DNA of 64,000 nt from Paratinospora sagittata (lineage: Eukaryota > Streptophyta > Magnoliopsida > Ranunculales > Menispermaceae), in the NCBI GenBank assembly GCA_035771175.1, contig CM069594.1, positions 13,363,670 to 13,427,669 of the forward strand, read 5' to 3'. Below are positions 1 to 12,345 of the stretch, in pieces. Below the pieces are notes generated by a model. That model was given only the letters and a program-made list of their open reading frames with translations. It was not told where the DNA came from and did not search any database. The translations under genes were made by a program, and so were the position numbers. Every line of letters begins with the position of its first letter. The stretch's first letter is position 1.

Positions 1-1230
1 CCACTTGTTATGAATAGAGGAATATTTAAGAATTGTATGAATGTCCTCTGATTGGGTAGGGAAGGCAAGAATGCCTTTGTTTTATTAGAAAATGAATGAA
101 GAGGTGGAAGTTACAATTGATTGAGATTTCATGGCGTCAACAAAACTTATGGCATTGTTTATTTGTTTTGGACCTTTAATTTAATCATCTTGATATTAAA
201 AGAACAGACTGCATTCTCTAAATGATAGGCGAGCAAGAGATGGTTAATTTTTTAAATGTCTTTACTACTTCTACAATTTTATAGTTGAATTATTTGCGTT
301 ATTTATAGTGTGTAAGTGCATTGCACTTGATTTCCACTATTTATCAAAAACTGTTTTAAGATTTATTAGTTTTTTCTTTTGGTATTCTTATTACTTTGTT
401 GAAACAATATTGTATTTACCTGTGACCTCACTGATCTGGAGGTCATGCGTTTACATCTGGAAATAACCTACACAGTGTGGGGATAAGGCTGTCTAAATTG
501 ACCCTTCACTAGACCCTGCAATTGTGGAAGTCTCATGCACTGGGTAGCCTTTATGCTCTTGTTAGGGCTGTTGTATTGTTTTGGAAGTTGAGGAAGGCCT
601 CCTTCAAGACAAGTGTAGCTTGTTGCATGGGTGAGTAAAATGAAAAAATTCAATTTAGTTGGCTCTTCCTCAGGTAGCTGAGTCATTAACTTCATAGTAT
701 TTTCCTCTGGCAGTTGTTCCATTGCTAAAGCATTTAACTTTAGACAGTATCTGTTTAAGTCTGTAGGTTGACATCCAACTTCCCCCCTCCCCCTGTTCTT
801 TTGGTCATTTGGAACAGAGGTTCAGGATGTGGCTCAGTTTTCATTTCTGTAGTTTCAGATTTTGTGGATCTTTCTTCTTTATTATGTTATTACTAAACAA
901 AAGATGAAAGGAAAACTTTAATGAGCTTTATGGAGTATAAACATGCTGTTAAAGGATGGTTTCTGGCTGGCAAACTTTTGATGATCAAGATTAGACTAAT
1001 AAGAGTTCCTGATTAATTTAATGTCACTTGACTTTGGAAGAGATAATAGAAGTGCTGAACTATGGAATAGAAATGTAGGTGATGAAAGTCCCTGAAACTA
1101 ATCGTAGCTTTCCAGTTGGTTTGTTTTGCAACATTTATTGCAAAAGCATGCTTACCTTTGTATGAAAAGGAATAACAAGTTAATAATGCTTATTCCGGCT
1201 GCTGGTGCTGAAATCTGGGTGTATTTCAAG
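1..1230. other. No recognisable exon; presumed intron or upstream gene body of the RecQ gene
   Basis: The stretch before the first recognised RecQ exon holds only short, non-conserved open frames and AT-rich sequence. I looked for the helicase, zinc-binding and winged-helix exons that precede HRDC in plant BLM-type RecQ proteins and found none. The simplest reading is a long intron, with the other exons beyond the left edge. A 5'-truncated gene copy cannot be excluded from the window. Confidence 0.4.
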
Positions 1231-2224
1231 GTTCCCTGCTTCCACAAAAGTAGCCAAGCTGAGCAAATCCTCAATGGCAAAGGGCCCATTAGAAAAGATG
1301 GGTTCTCCACAAAATGACATTCCTGCTCAACCACAATACGAAGTTGATTTGGTAATGAAAAGTTAACCATCAACTTTCAATTGAACCCTCGTCTTCTAAC
1401 GTCATTCCATGATTTTCTATTTTATTGTTTCGTCAATGTTGAAATTATTGTTTGCATTTGGTTCCAGAATCTTTCAGCTAAACTATATGCTGCTTTAAGA
1501 ATGCTTCGGACTGCTCTTGTGAAAGAAGCTGGTGATGGGGTCATGGCATACCACATATTTGGGTAATCTCTAATTCTTTCTAGTTTCTTCCATGCTTGTT
1601 CCATGATCTTCCCAGAGAAGTTCCTTCCCTGAGAAGCTATTGTTCTCAATTCTAGGAATGCCACATTGCAGCAAATCAGCAAGAAACTTCCAAGAACAAC
1701 AGAAGAACTTCTTGACATCAGTGGCATTGGCAAGTAAGTATTGCCTTTAACTAGAGTATCCTCATGCTACAAACTTAGTATTTATTAAGTTTGCCTCATT
1801 CAGGGCAAAGGTAAGCAAATATGGCGATCGCCTGTTGGAAACTATTGAATCCACTATTAAGGAGTACTATAAAACAGACAAAAATAACGGCAGCACATTT
1901 GACCATAGTGAAGTGATCAAGAGGAGGAGAGCTTCGACAGGGACTTTGGACGCAAATTCAAATGAGGATGATGACTTCACTGACAGTGCTGGCGTCTCAA
2001 AGAAAAGGGCCATGAAGGGTGGATTGGAACAAAATGCTGATTCTATGAGGCCTAAATATGATGAACAGTGCATAGATGTTGATCTAGATTGGGATATTTC
2101 TGACAATGATATGAACAAATGTGGAGACTTAATGACTGATCAGAGTGGTTCGGGCAGAGTGCTACCTTCATGGTCAACTCCAAGAAGTAATAATTTGTTT
2201 CGGGAGTATAACTTCAAGAGGTAG
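1231..2224 (+). CDS. RECQ4A: RECQ4A-like (BLM-type) RecQ DNA helicase, last four exons with HRDC domain
   Basis: Spliced 3' end of a RecQ helicase: exons 1231-1351, 1468-1562, 1656-1733 and 1804-2224 (stop TAG 2222-2224). Introns begin GT (1352, 1563, 1734) and end AG (1467, 1655, 1803), and codons run on across all three junctions, giving about 237 residues. Exons 2 to 4 encode an HRDC domain (NLSAKLYAALRML ... EELLDISGIGKAKVSKYG), the nucleic-acid and junction-binding module at the C-terminus of BLM-class helicases. Behind it lies an acidic, serine-rich tail of about 120 residues. In plants RECQ4A acts in the nucleus, dissolving recombination intermediates and suppressing crossovers. ATPase and RQC exons are not in the window. 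RECQ4B is the close alternative. Family assignment is strong; the paralogue is less certain. Confidence 0.88.
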
Positions 2225-3860
2225 ATGGAAGTATCATATGGAAATTGTAAATCCATTTTGCAGCTTTTATTGTATAATCTCCCATTACATTGCAGTTTTT
2301 GGAAAAGGAATATATTTCTTTGTAAATTTTCTTTATTGCAGCTTGTCTTGGTTCAGTAATTGTGAATTCTTGTGGCTGCTTTTTGTTGTATGATCCTCTG
2401 CTGCTTTGCAGTTTTGTAAGAAGAGCTAATTTCAACGTGAAACTCTGATTGTAGTAGCATGTCTTCCATGGGAAGGTCATTGATTTGAGCTTTTCCCAAG
2501 TCATGCTTTTCTTCATTTTGATGTAATCAATAGTAGTTAAACCATTTTTTTCTTTTAATATATTTGTTCTCAACCTGCCAAGGCTTACTAATTATAATAA
2601 GTTTGTTTTGTTATGGTATGATATTTTCTGATGCAAGCTATGATGTATATGAATGTTAGGTACTGATGTTTTCCTGTTGGTAACATGTTTTGATTATCAC
2701 TTCAAATGGACAAATGAAGGCACAAGCCTAAAGTGTCTGAAAAAATATAACTAAACTTCCTTGTGAACTTGAGACTTGGATATGCCAATAATTATGCAAG
2801 TGAGAATGTATGCAGTCCTATAGAAGAGAGTGGAAGGAGTAGGAAAATGAATGTTTCTAAAAGTGGGAGAAGATAGATGAATCTCACCTCAGATTAGGCT
2901 TGAAAGCTGATAGCCTACAGTGAGTATCAAGATGCGTTAAGAGTCATTTGCATTGCTTTCGTGTTTAATATGTTGAATGTATCATTTTGATTAAAAAAAT
3001 TGTGAAAATGAGGTATAGTTTTGAATTTAGTTAGAGTTTTTCAGCATTTGCATTGAGCTGAAAATAATTCGAAATCTGATGAGGTATGTTGTATAAAAAA
3101 TATTTTTTACATTTTTAGGCATCATTATTTTTTTATATTCACAAATAGGTATAAAAAAATAGTATATCTAGAATTAGGTAAGTTTTGGACACATTGGTGC
3201 TACGTTGGTGCCAACTTGTCCAAAACTTGTTTACTATATCCACTTTTTTTTTCCTTCTTAAATTGAATGAACGGCTCCTCTTGCATTCATTAATTTGAAT
3301 AATGTCGCCTCTTGAAGAGACAACAATCATTCTTTAAAAAAAATGAATTTTGATGGCTATTTATTAAAAAAAATGCATTCAATAATAATAATAAAAACAA
3401 AGCTCATTTTGAACTTGAGCTCTATATAAGGTTACCAAAGGCTATCCGTCGGGATTTTTCGCTTCTAACCACTCCCAACAAGTCCCATTAAGTGCCCCCA
3501 GCTGTCTAAGCATACCCCGCACCAGACTCCCAGTGAAGGTTTGACCCCTCGACCCAACTCTAAATGGTACGTGTACACTCATAAACGTACATAAATTGTA
3601 TTGAGTATAAATAACTTTAAGGATTATATTCTTGAATCAATTAAAAATTTTGAATCACTAAGGAGATTGAAAAATTAAATCATCTTTCCTATAATGAATT
3701 TTAAGGTTTCATAGGTGAAGCAATACTCAAAGTCGAATCATTCAAGGAACTAAATGCCCAAAAATTAGCTCATTTAATTCCATCTATTCGAATCAATAGT
3801 AACTACAATAATGTTTGTAGCATAATAAAAAATGTTTGTACATAACAACAAATCTCATAT
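2225..3860. other. Non-coding: RecQ 3' UTR, then AT-rich intergenic DNA
   Basis: The first few hundred bases after the stop are the probable 3' UTR of the helicase gene. Beyond about 2600 I see no conserved coding frame. It holds a short hairpin (3180-3228) and, from about 3430, low-complexity DNA leading into the PMD remnant. The outer end of the MULE is probably somewhere here, but I could not identify its terminal inverted repeat. Confidence 0.5.
3180..3228. repeat. Short imperfect inverted repeat (hairpin)
   Basis: The arm AAGTTTTGGACA is followed after a short loop by TGTCCAAAACTT, with ATTGGTGC / GTGCCAA extending the pairing. It could be a MITE fragment or a chance hairpin; no flanking duplication was found. 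Confidence 0.4.
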
Positions 3861-3861
3861 G

Positions 3862-5538
3862 CTATGATAGATACCAAGAACAGACTCTTCTTTGACGTGG
3901 ACATCTACGAAGTACTTGTAATTGTGGAGGATCTTGAATTAGTTGGGAAAGACCTTCATTAATAAGCTGTGAAAGATCTTCAAACACATGTAGCTCATGA
4001 TCGTGACTGTCATCATGCACATGACTTTCATGTAAAGGGGACGAAGGCAATGACTCCTGAGCCTAAACATCAACATCAATCTCATGTCATGTACGTCCTC
4101 ATCCTCATCCTCATCCCCATCCTCGTCCTCGTCGTGGATGCGCATGTCCATGCCCACGACCTTGAACATCACTCTTCTCCATAAATGGTAGCTCTTCTTG
4201 AGGGTCAGGTTGTTGATCCTCTCGAGTGTCGTGTACATCATCGACGGGTAAGACGACAATATCATCAAAATTGATGCCCCCCTTTACTGTAGTAAAAGGT
4301 TATGGATCCTTATGATGTACCACTCTGTGCAATCGACAATCCAACTACATAGCCTTCATGAAGTTAGAGCACATGGATGGAATAAGTGGGTCCCAAATAG
4401 GACCTACATAGTGATACATTTGCTCCACTCCAATTGCCTAAAAACACAATTTCACCATTGTCAATCATTAAGTATGTTCGAATAAAATATTGAAGTAAAA
4501 CTGATGATTGTGATTGACTAACTTACAAGATAATAAAAAAGTGCACCCTGCCGACTAATAGATTGTCAGGTAATTTGGCGATACCACTACCTATATTTCG
4601 TATCATAGCAATCAGTAGAATTTTCAATCTTAGGACCTGTAGTAACAGGCTCGTACCGAAGATCCCAAATCACTAAGTACCTCTGATGGTATGTAGCCCA
4701 ATTTGTTGACGAATTGCCTCGTAAAGTAGTCTCATGAAGAGATCGCTGTGTCACAATCGTTTGGGATCGACTGTCTCATACCAAATTGTCAAAGGACTCT
4801 ATCGAAAAAATGTCATTCTACAATATAAAAGCAAATAAGTGGCACTCTACTCCGCCAAACCGCCTAATCTTGTTGATAATACAATGGCATCATGATAAGG
4901 ACATCATCAACCTTATATGGTTCCCATATTATTTGACACAAAAAACAAAACAATATTTTGAACATGAGTAAGATTTTACTCGTACAAATTATATTATATT
5001 CACTACCTGCTCTGAAAGTTGGATGTCGACTGCCTCACGATAATATGACAACACGTGTGTCGAAACTTATGTCACTGCGAACACATTTCTCCACCTAAAT
5101 AAACATTAGTTAATGAATACAAGTAAAACATCAATATTTGTTAAAATTAAAGAACACTTCAAACCAATTTTTCTCTAACAAAAGGAAGACATTACCTCGT
5201 CCCAAGAAGTCCTTTTGGTAGTATTACTTGGTTTATGGACACAATGTCATCAAAATTAAAATGCATACGCCGAAGAGGTGCAATATGTTGAAATCTATCC
5301 CATGCCCACAATTATAATAATATCAGTGGTCCATAAATCTGGTGTAGATTCCCATATGCTGCATGACACAACTCTTGGTAAACCAACCTAAACATGCACT
5401 ACCCAAACTATACTTTCAATCTGTCACAAAGTCCGCTAACAACGGAAAAATACCAAATGGACCAAATTGTTTGATTTATCCAAAAATAGGCACCCTACTA
5501 TCAATTGTAAAATATACGACCAGCATATTGTTGGACCG
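3862..5538 (-). pseudogene. Plant mobile domain (PMD, MAIN/MAIL1-like) protein of a MULE, C-terminal half, degenerate
   Basis: Read on the minus strand, pieces of the PMD fold appear in the expected order despite stops and frameshifts. Near 5440-5520 lies QQYAGRIFYN; then a leucine-rich helix block; at 5215-5300 WAWDRFQHIAP; at 5000-5090 RWRNVFAVT ... YYREAVDIQLSEQ; at 4740-4970 CQIIWEPYKVDDV ... RVPLICFYIVE ... RVL*QFGMRQ; at 4560-4740 WATYHQRYLVIWD and WYRQIT. After that comes a His/Asp/Gly-rich tail to about 3862. This order matches the aminotransferase-like plant mobile domain found in transposon proteins and in the domesticated MAIN family. The N-terminal half is at 22106-22760; an Athila element and a solo LTR lie between. 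Many stops make it non-functional. Confidence 0.8.
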
Positions 5539-6941
5539 TGATAGTTGCACATTTAGATAGGTTTTAGAGAATGTTTTAGGTGTGTTTTAAGACATTTTAT
5601 GCATTAGTTTCATGTGTTTATGATAGTTTTTATGCAATTGTTAGTTTAGGATAATTTGGGTTTTTATGGATTAATTGGTTTTATTAGTTTATGATTTGAT
5701 CCATTTCATATTTTAGTGTGTTATTGATTTGATTTGGTTTGTTTTGTAGGTATTTAGATGTGTTAGTCATGGTTTTGGATGATGAAAACATGTACAAGAA
5801 GTTGCAAAGGAGAAGCACGAAGAACCCAAGTCGAAAAAAGGGAGAAAATTGGCTAAGTCCACAAAAATCAGGTGAAATGTAATGTTCTGAGGGCCACGAC
5901 GCTCAAAAGCAGCATTGCGGTGCTGGGGTGGTGAAACAAAAAAAAAGAAAAGAGAATTGTGGTCTGAGAGCCGCGGCGCCGAAAGGGAAAAAACACTTGC
6001 GATTTTAGCAAGTTATTTTGGGATTTTTTCCCACTTTCCAATTCGAATTCCACACGACTTTGGGGCATATTAGATATCAAAATTTAGGGTTTTTCAAGGG
6101 GAATACACTGGAGAAGAGAGAATGATGGCTAGGAGCAAAGGAACGAGAAGAAGAAGACTTGGAAACAGGAGAATTTTACAAGTTCAATAGTAACTACTTT
6201 GGGTTTTGATGTTTATCTTCTTGTTTTTCTACATGTTTTGGGTTTTGTTATTCCAAGTTATGAACTAACTTGTTAGTCTAGAGAGGAGATGGATCTTATA
6301 TTAGAGATTATGCAATAACATTAGCTTTTATTTATTATCAATGATTTATTCTTGGTTTATTTATATTTCTCCATGCTTAATGCTTTTAATCGCTTGGCCA
6401 CAGATCGAATGATCATAGACTTGGGGGGCGACACTTGATAAAGGGTTCTCTAGTTTTGAACATGAGAAATATGACATGAGATGGTCGTAGTATCGATAGA
6501 TATGAGATATCTTATGAAGTTGTAGGAAAATCACAAGTCTTAATACATTGCTACTATATTGGTTTTTATCGATAAATCGAAACTAGTGTTTTGGTAATAG
6601 ATTCTAACGCGACACTCAACAGAGGGTGTTCGAAATTATAAGATTTTGACTTATAAACATGAATAATAATTTGATAATGAGCATGACTAATATTGTATAA
6701 TTGATAATTAAGTGAAATCTAATCTCTAGATGTTTTTAATATCGTTTTTTCCCTACAAAATTATGATAAATTGCTATTTTAAATAGTGCTTTAGTTTACT
6801 TATTATTTTAGTCCACTGATCATCACAATTTGGTTTTCTAGATATAATTAGTGTAGTAATTCAATCCTTGATGACGATACCTGATTCTCATCAGTTTATA
6901 TTATAACTTGGCAACCGTACACTTGCGGTTTGCACCCATCA
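5539..6941 (+). repeat. 5' LTR of the Athila element
   Basis: 1403 bp, TG...CA ends, near-identical in layout to 16905-18293. It contains a GC-rich phrase (about 5885-5995) with repeated GCGCC/GCGGTGCTG cores, matched at the same place in the 3' LTR. Confidence 0.92.
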
Positions 6942-6947
6942 AGTTTT

Positions 6948-6965
6948 TGGCGCCGTTGCCGGGGA
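6948..6965 (+). promoter_or_regulatory. Primer-binding site complementary to tRNA-Asp
   Basis: TGGCGCCGTTGCCGGGGA starts six bases after the 5' LTR end. It is the standard minus-strand primer site of Athila/Tat elements and fixes the element's orientation as plus. Confidence 0.92.
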
Positions 6966-7177
6966 TAGATATTAGTTTACACTATTATTGTGTTTTCGAG
7001 CTTTGATTTTAATTTAGATTTTATTTGTTATTTCCTAAATTTTTCTTTCCTTTTCTTTCTTGTAGGTTTTTCACGTATATGCTGCGATTGAAAAGCTTTG
7101 AGATAGTACCATTTGATCTCGAGATTAAGAGAACGTTTGGAAGACTAAAAAGAGAAAGAAGAGTAGGCGCTGAAACA

Positions 7178-8566
7178 ATGACAGATAATCCAAATCAGTT
7201 GACGTTGAGGGATTATTTCAAACCGGTCATCAACGACAACTACTCGAGAATTGTTTGCACTCACATAAATGCAAAAAACTTTGAGTTGAAGCCGACTTTG
7301 ATCTCAATGGTCCAACACCATCAATTTGGAGGTTCCCTTATGGAAGATCTAACTATCCACATTACCGCTGTCTTGGAGATGTGTGACACTGTGAAGATGA
7401 ATGGTGTTCCTGAAGACACACTAGACTGAGGTTGTTCCCGTTCTCACTTCGGGACAAGGCAAGAGCATGGTTGCAATCCTTGCAACCAAATAGCATAGAA
7501 ACATGGGAAGACATGGTACACAAGTTTCTACAGAAATTCTTTCCTCCCACTAAGACTGCCAAACTACGAGCTGAGATTGGGCAATTCAAGCAACAAGAGT
7601 CTGAATCTTTATATGACTCTTAGGAGAGATTCAAGGAGTTGTTGAGGAAATGTCCTCAACATGGGTTTCAAGATTGGTTATAGATTCAACTTTTCTACAA
7701 TGGGATGACGTTTTCTACAAGGACTCTAGTAGATGCGGCGGCCGACGGTTCATTGTTGTCCAAGACTGCTCTTGAGGCATTTAGCTTGTTGGAGGATATG
7801 GCTACCAATACCTATGAAGTTCCAGGGGCAAGATCCACGGTGAAGAAGGTAGCCGGTCTACATGAAGTTGATCAATTCACATCTCTCTCTGCACAGATGT
7901 CAAGCATTGCCAACCAACATGCTGTGCTTATTACTCAAAGTGCACAACCATCTATTGAAAAGGCAGCGGCGTTGAATTTGAGCGATTCGAGCAATGAAGC
8001 ATTGGAGGAGCAAATACAATACATCAACAAACGGGGGGTACAACTATCGAAGCAATCAAGGTGTGCTAAATCAATACCACCGGGGTGTTCGTAATCATGA
8101 GAATTTCTCCTATGCCAATACAAGGAATACTTTACAACCTCCACCGGGTATCTACACTCAAGCACAAGATAAGAAGCCTACTAGTGATGAGTTGATAAAT
8201 TCTTTCATAACAGAGACAAGGGCTTCTATCAAGAACTTAGAGGTGCAAGTGGGGCAGCTAGCATCACAAATGAGTACCCAACAAAGGGGGTCACTACCTA
8301 GCAACACTGAGGTAAACCCGAAAGAGCAATGCCAAGCCATTTCCTTGAGAAGTGGAAAGGAAGTAAAGGGGGCTGATTCGAGTCAAAGTACACCACCACC
8401 ACCCAATGAAGAGCATGAAGAGACAAACACTGAGACCGAGCCGAGTAAAGAGAAGGAAGTTAAGTCATCAAAGGGGGAGAAGCCACATGAGAGGCCTTAC
8501 TGGCCTGGTTATATTACTTTCATGGATAACCCTCCTAAACTCTCAACTCCTATTCCATTTCCTTAG
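7178..8566 (+). pseudogene. Athila gag remnant
   Basis: Likely start ATG 7178 (MTDNPNQLTLRDYF), in the frame that leads into the conserved retrotransposon Gag block (HQFGG, LFPFSLRDKARAWLQSL, FFPPTKTAKLRAEI) at 7310-7620. A frameshift near 7423-7429 separates the N-terminal block from the rest. In-frame TAG stops at 7621 (in place of the usual Trp before ERFKELL) and 7681 follow. Another frameshift near 8030 leads into the Asn/Gln-rich, then acidic, C-terminal part (7994-8566). The capsid-like protein would package element RNA in cytoplasmic particles; this copy cannot. Confidence 0.85.
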
Positions 8567-9454
8567 AGATTTCAAAAGAAGAAGCTTGACGAAAAATTCG
8601 TCAAGTTTCTAGAAATTTTCAAAAAGATTCACATTAACATCCCTTTTGTAGATGCATTGGAGCAAATGCCAAACTATGTCAAGTTCATGAAGGATATGAT
8701 GACGAAGAAGAGGAAGCTAGAGGGCTACGAGATGGTGAAGCTTATTGAAGAGTGTAGTGCCATACTACAAAAGAAGCTACCTTAAAACCTAAAATATCCA
8801 GGGAGTTTCACTATACCTTGTACCATTGGTTCTTTAAATTTTACTAAAGTTTTATGTGATTTAGGTGCAAGCGTTAGCTTGATGCCTTTGTCAATTTTTA
8901 GGAAATTGGGGCTTGGAGAGGTGAAGCCAACTGCAATATCTTTGCAACTAGTGGATCGATCACTTACATACCCTCGGGGTATCATTGAGGACGTGCTAGT
9001 GAAGGTGGACAAGTTCATCTTCTCGGTGGACTTTGTAGTTTTGGACATGGAGGAAGATGACGATATCCCTCTTATACTTGGGTGACCATTCTTAGCTACC
9101 GGGAGAGCTTTGATCGAAGTCCAACCGAGCAAGCTTACCTTGCGAGTGAATGATGAAGAAGTGTTGTTTAACATATACAAGACTCTTAAATTCCCATTGG
9201 AGGGGAATACATGTCACCGGATTGATGTTGCGAAAGTGGTTGATGCATGTGTGACCGAGGTACATGGTGAAGCTACACCAGTAGATCCTTTAGAGAAGTG
9301 TCATGTGAGTTTGATATCTAGTGATGAGGCCTTTCATGATGAAGTTCGGTAGTATGCCTTAGCTCTTGATGCCCACAATTCTGAGAGTACAATCACCAAA
9401 GCGGAAGATATTGAAGCTTCTTCGCCACCCGAGCTAGTAGAGTCTTCACCGGAG
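8567..9454 (+). pseudogene. Athila protease region remnant
   Basis: A retropepsin-like domain follows gag in the same polyprotein. The active-site motif is CDLGASVSLMP, with the Asp codon at 8858-8860, and the flap/C-terminal signature DIPLILG is at about 9060-9084. The TGA at 9083-9085 stands where these elements have an Arg codon (LGRPFL type), consistent with CGA to TGA decay. Further stops are at 8564 and 8784. Downstream to 9454 lies the acidic linker to reverse transcriptase. Confidence 0.82.
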
Positions 9455-10549
9455 TTGAAGCCCTTACCGAAGCATCTTCGCTATGCATTTTTGGGTGAGA
9501 AGTATACTATGCTAGTCATCATATCATCGATTTTGTCTAGTGTGGATGAAGAGAAGCTATTACGCATCTTGAGAGAGTACAAGTCGACTTTGGGGTGGTC
9601 TATAGCCGACATAAAGGGGATAAGCCCTTCAATTTGTATCCATAAGATCTTGATGGAGGAATCTTACAAACCTTCAATTGAACACCAAAGGCGACTAAAT
9701 CCAGCCATGAAAGAGGTTGTCAAATCTAAAACTTTGAAGTGGTTGAATGCGGGAATTGTGTATGCTATATCAGATAGTTCTTGGGTGAGTTTGGTACAAG
9801 TAGTGCCCAAGAAAGGTGGAATGATGGTAGTCAAGAATGAGAATAATGAGTTGATCTCCACTAGGACAGTCACAGGATGGCGTGTATGCATAGATTACTG
9901 GAAGTTGAACAAAACAACAAGGAAGGATCACTTTCCCCTTTCGATCATTGATCAAATGTTGGACCGATTGGTGAGCTTCGAGTACTATTGTTTCTTGGAT
10001 GGATATTCGGGCTATAATCAATTAGCCATTGCACCAGAAGATCAAGAAAAAAACCACTTTCACTTGCCCATATGGTACTTTTGCTTTTCGGAGGATGTCG
10101 TTTGGTTTATGCAATGCGCCGACGACTTTTCAACGGTGCATGATGTCTATTTTTGCTGATATGATTGAAGAGATCATGGAGGTATTTATGGATGATTTTT
10201 TAGTTTTTGGGCCTCATTTGACCATTGCCTTCAGAATTTATCTCTTGTGCTTCAAAGATGTGAAGAAACCAACCTAGTGCTAAATTGGGAGAAGTGCCAT
10301 TTCATGGTACAAGAAGGCATTGTTTTGGGTCATCCGATTTCTTCTAAGGGTCTTGAGGTGGATAGGGTCAAGATAGTGGCCATTGAGAAGCTTCCTCATC
10401 CAAAGAATGTAAAAAGCATCCGAAGTTTCTTGGGGCATGCCTGTTTCTACCGGCGATTTATTAAAGATTTCTCAAAGATTGCCAATCCCCAACTTACTTG
10501 AGAAAGAGACATCCTTTGAGCTGATAAGCATTGTGTTGAGGCATTTGAG
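9455..10549 (+). pseudogene. Athila reverse transcriptase remnant
   Basis: Recognisable blocks in order: VPKKGGMMVV (about 9808), WRVCIDYWKLN (9880), DHFPLSIIDQMLDRL (9930), FLDGYSGYNQ (9995), FTCPYGTFAFRRMSFGLCNAP (10059-10120), the catalytic FMDD box (EVFMDDF, Asp codons about 10191) and the thumb region with SFLGHACFYRRFI (10420). A one-base gain in an A run near 10050 shifts frame just before the palm motif. A second shift lies near 10240 and a TGA follows at 10499. The polymerase would copy element RNA to DNA; the copy is disabled. Confidence 0.88.
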
Positions 10550-11015
10550 TTGATAAAGAAAACATTAATCTCAACCCGTATTATGGTTGTGCCGGATTGG
10601 AAGGAGCCGTTTGAGATCATGTGTGATGCAAGTGATTTTGTGGTTGGGGCGGTTCTTGGGCAAAGGCGAGATAAGATGCTTTGGGCCATCTATTATGCGA
10701 GTCGTACTCTTGATAGAGCTCAAAAAAATTACACCACGATCGAGAAGGAATTGTTAGCCGTTGTGTTTGCATGTGACAAGTTCCAATCATACATCATTGG
10801 GTCCAAGGTTGTAGTGTACACTGATCATGCCGCCATCCGATATTTATTTGAGAAGAAATATGCCAAACCAAGGTTGATTTGGTGGATCCTTTTGTTGCAA
10901 GAGTTTGACTTGGAGATTAAAGACAATAAGGGAAGTGAAAATGTTGTAACCGACCATCTATCTCGGTTGCAATATGAAGAGGAAGATAAGTGCTTATTGA
11001 TCCTTGAGACTTTCC
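10550..11015 (+). pseudogene. Athila RNase H remnant
   Basis: Open frame continuing from RT. The RNase H signature residues are visible: MCDASDF (about 10620), [10 protein letters not shown] (10738), [11 protein letters not shown] (10815) and the terminal VTDHLSRL (10949). It degrades the RNA strand during reverse transcription. This stretch is itself uninterrupted and joined to integrase in one open frame (10550-11656), the longest surviving open piece of the element. Confidence 0.88.
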
Positions 11016-12345
11016 AGGATGAGCAATTGTATGGATTGGGAGTGAAAGCTCCATGGTATGCTGATGTTGCTAACTATTTGGTTGGTGGTACTTTGCCTCC
11101 AAATCTATCTTACTCGAAGAAGAATTTTTTTTTGCATGATGTCAAGTACTACATGTGGGACGAGCCTTTACTTTTCAAAAGATGCAATGATCAAATGATT
11201 CGGCGGTGTGTACCGGAAGAGGAGATTCAAGCCATTCTTCATGAGTGCCATTCTTCCCCCTATGGAGGTAATTTTGGAGCTACTAGGACAACGACAAAGG
11301 TGCTTCAAACTGGGTTTTATTGGCTCACTATGTTTCGTGATAACTACATCTTTGTGAAGACTTGTAATAGATGCCAACGTCTTGGTACCATCTCTAGGCG
11401 ACACGAGTTACCTTTGACAAATATCTTAGAGGTGGAGCTTTTTGATGTGTGGGGTATTGATTTTATGGGCCTTTTTCCTCCTTCGTTTGGCAAGACATAT
11501 ATACTTTTGGCGATTGATTATGTATCCAAGTGGGTTGAAGCTATAGCTACGGAGACCAATGATGCTAAAGTGGTGCTAAAATTTCTACACAAGTACATAT
11601 TCACTAGATTTGGCACTCCTAGGGCTATCATAAGTGATGAGGGCACCCACTTTTGAAATAACTTATTCAATGCTCTTTTTGCAAAGTATGGGGTGAAACA
11701 TAAAGTGACACGTGCATACCATCCTCAAACCAATAGTCAAGCCGAAGTGAGCAATCGGGAAGTTAAGCAAATTTTGGATAAAACTGTCAATGTCACTAGA
11801 AAGGATTGGTCTTTGAAGCTTGATGAGGCTTTATGGGCATATCGGACTGCATTGAAGACTCCTATTGGGATGTCTCCTTACCGCCTTGTGTTTGGAAAGT
11901 CTTGCCATTTATCGGTTGAGTTAGAGCATCGAGCTTTTTGGGTGGGGAAAAACTTAATTTTGACTTAAAGGCATTCGAAGATCAAAGGTTACTGCAACTA
12001 ATGGAGATGGAAGAATTTAGGAATGATGCCTATGAGAATGTAAAGATCTACAAGGACCGGACCAAGAAGTGGCATGACAAGAACATTGAGAAGAGAGATT
12101 TTAAACCAGGGCAACAAGTACTGCTATTCAATTCAAGATTGAAGTTGTTCCCTGGCAAGTTGAAGTCAAGATGGTCGGGACCTTTCATGGTGGAACGCAT
12201 CTTTCCTTTTGGAGCGGTTGAGCTGAAGAATGAGAGTGGTGTATGCTTTCGAGTTAATGGACAAAGGTTGAAGCACTACTTTGACCAAGAGATGCGGCGG
12301 GATGAGCGCATTACTCTTGGGGAGTTGTGTTGGCGATGTGACTGA
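11016..12345 (+). pseudogene. Athila integrase remnant
   Basis: The zinc-binding HHCC head ([13 protein letters not shown] ... CNRCQ, 11240-11380) is followed by the DDE core: WGIDFMG (Asp about 11459), IISDEGTHF (Asp about 11635) and SQAEVSNRE (Glu about 11745). The C-terminal part with WSGPFMVERIFPFGAVEL and the stop TGA 12343-12345 follows. A TGA at 11654 stands in place of a codon between the core motifs and a frameshift near 11940-11965 separates the last block. Integrase would insert the cDNA into chromosomes. No chromodomain is seen, as expected for Athila. Confidence 0.88.

Noticed and set aside
468..722. Open frame on the minus strand upstream of the RecQ exons
   Set aside because: No recognisable similarity; it contains a short internal repeat (QLPEE) and lies in presumed intron.
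3939..4268. Asp/Glu-rich open frame as a separate gene
   Set aside because: It is an alternative frame of the simple-sequence tail of the PMD remnant (CATCCT-type repeats).
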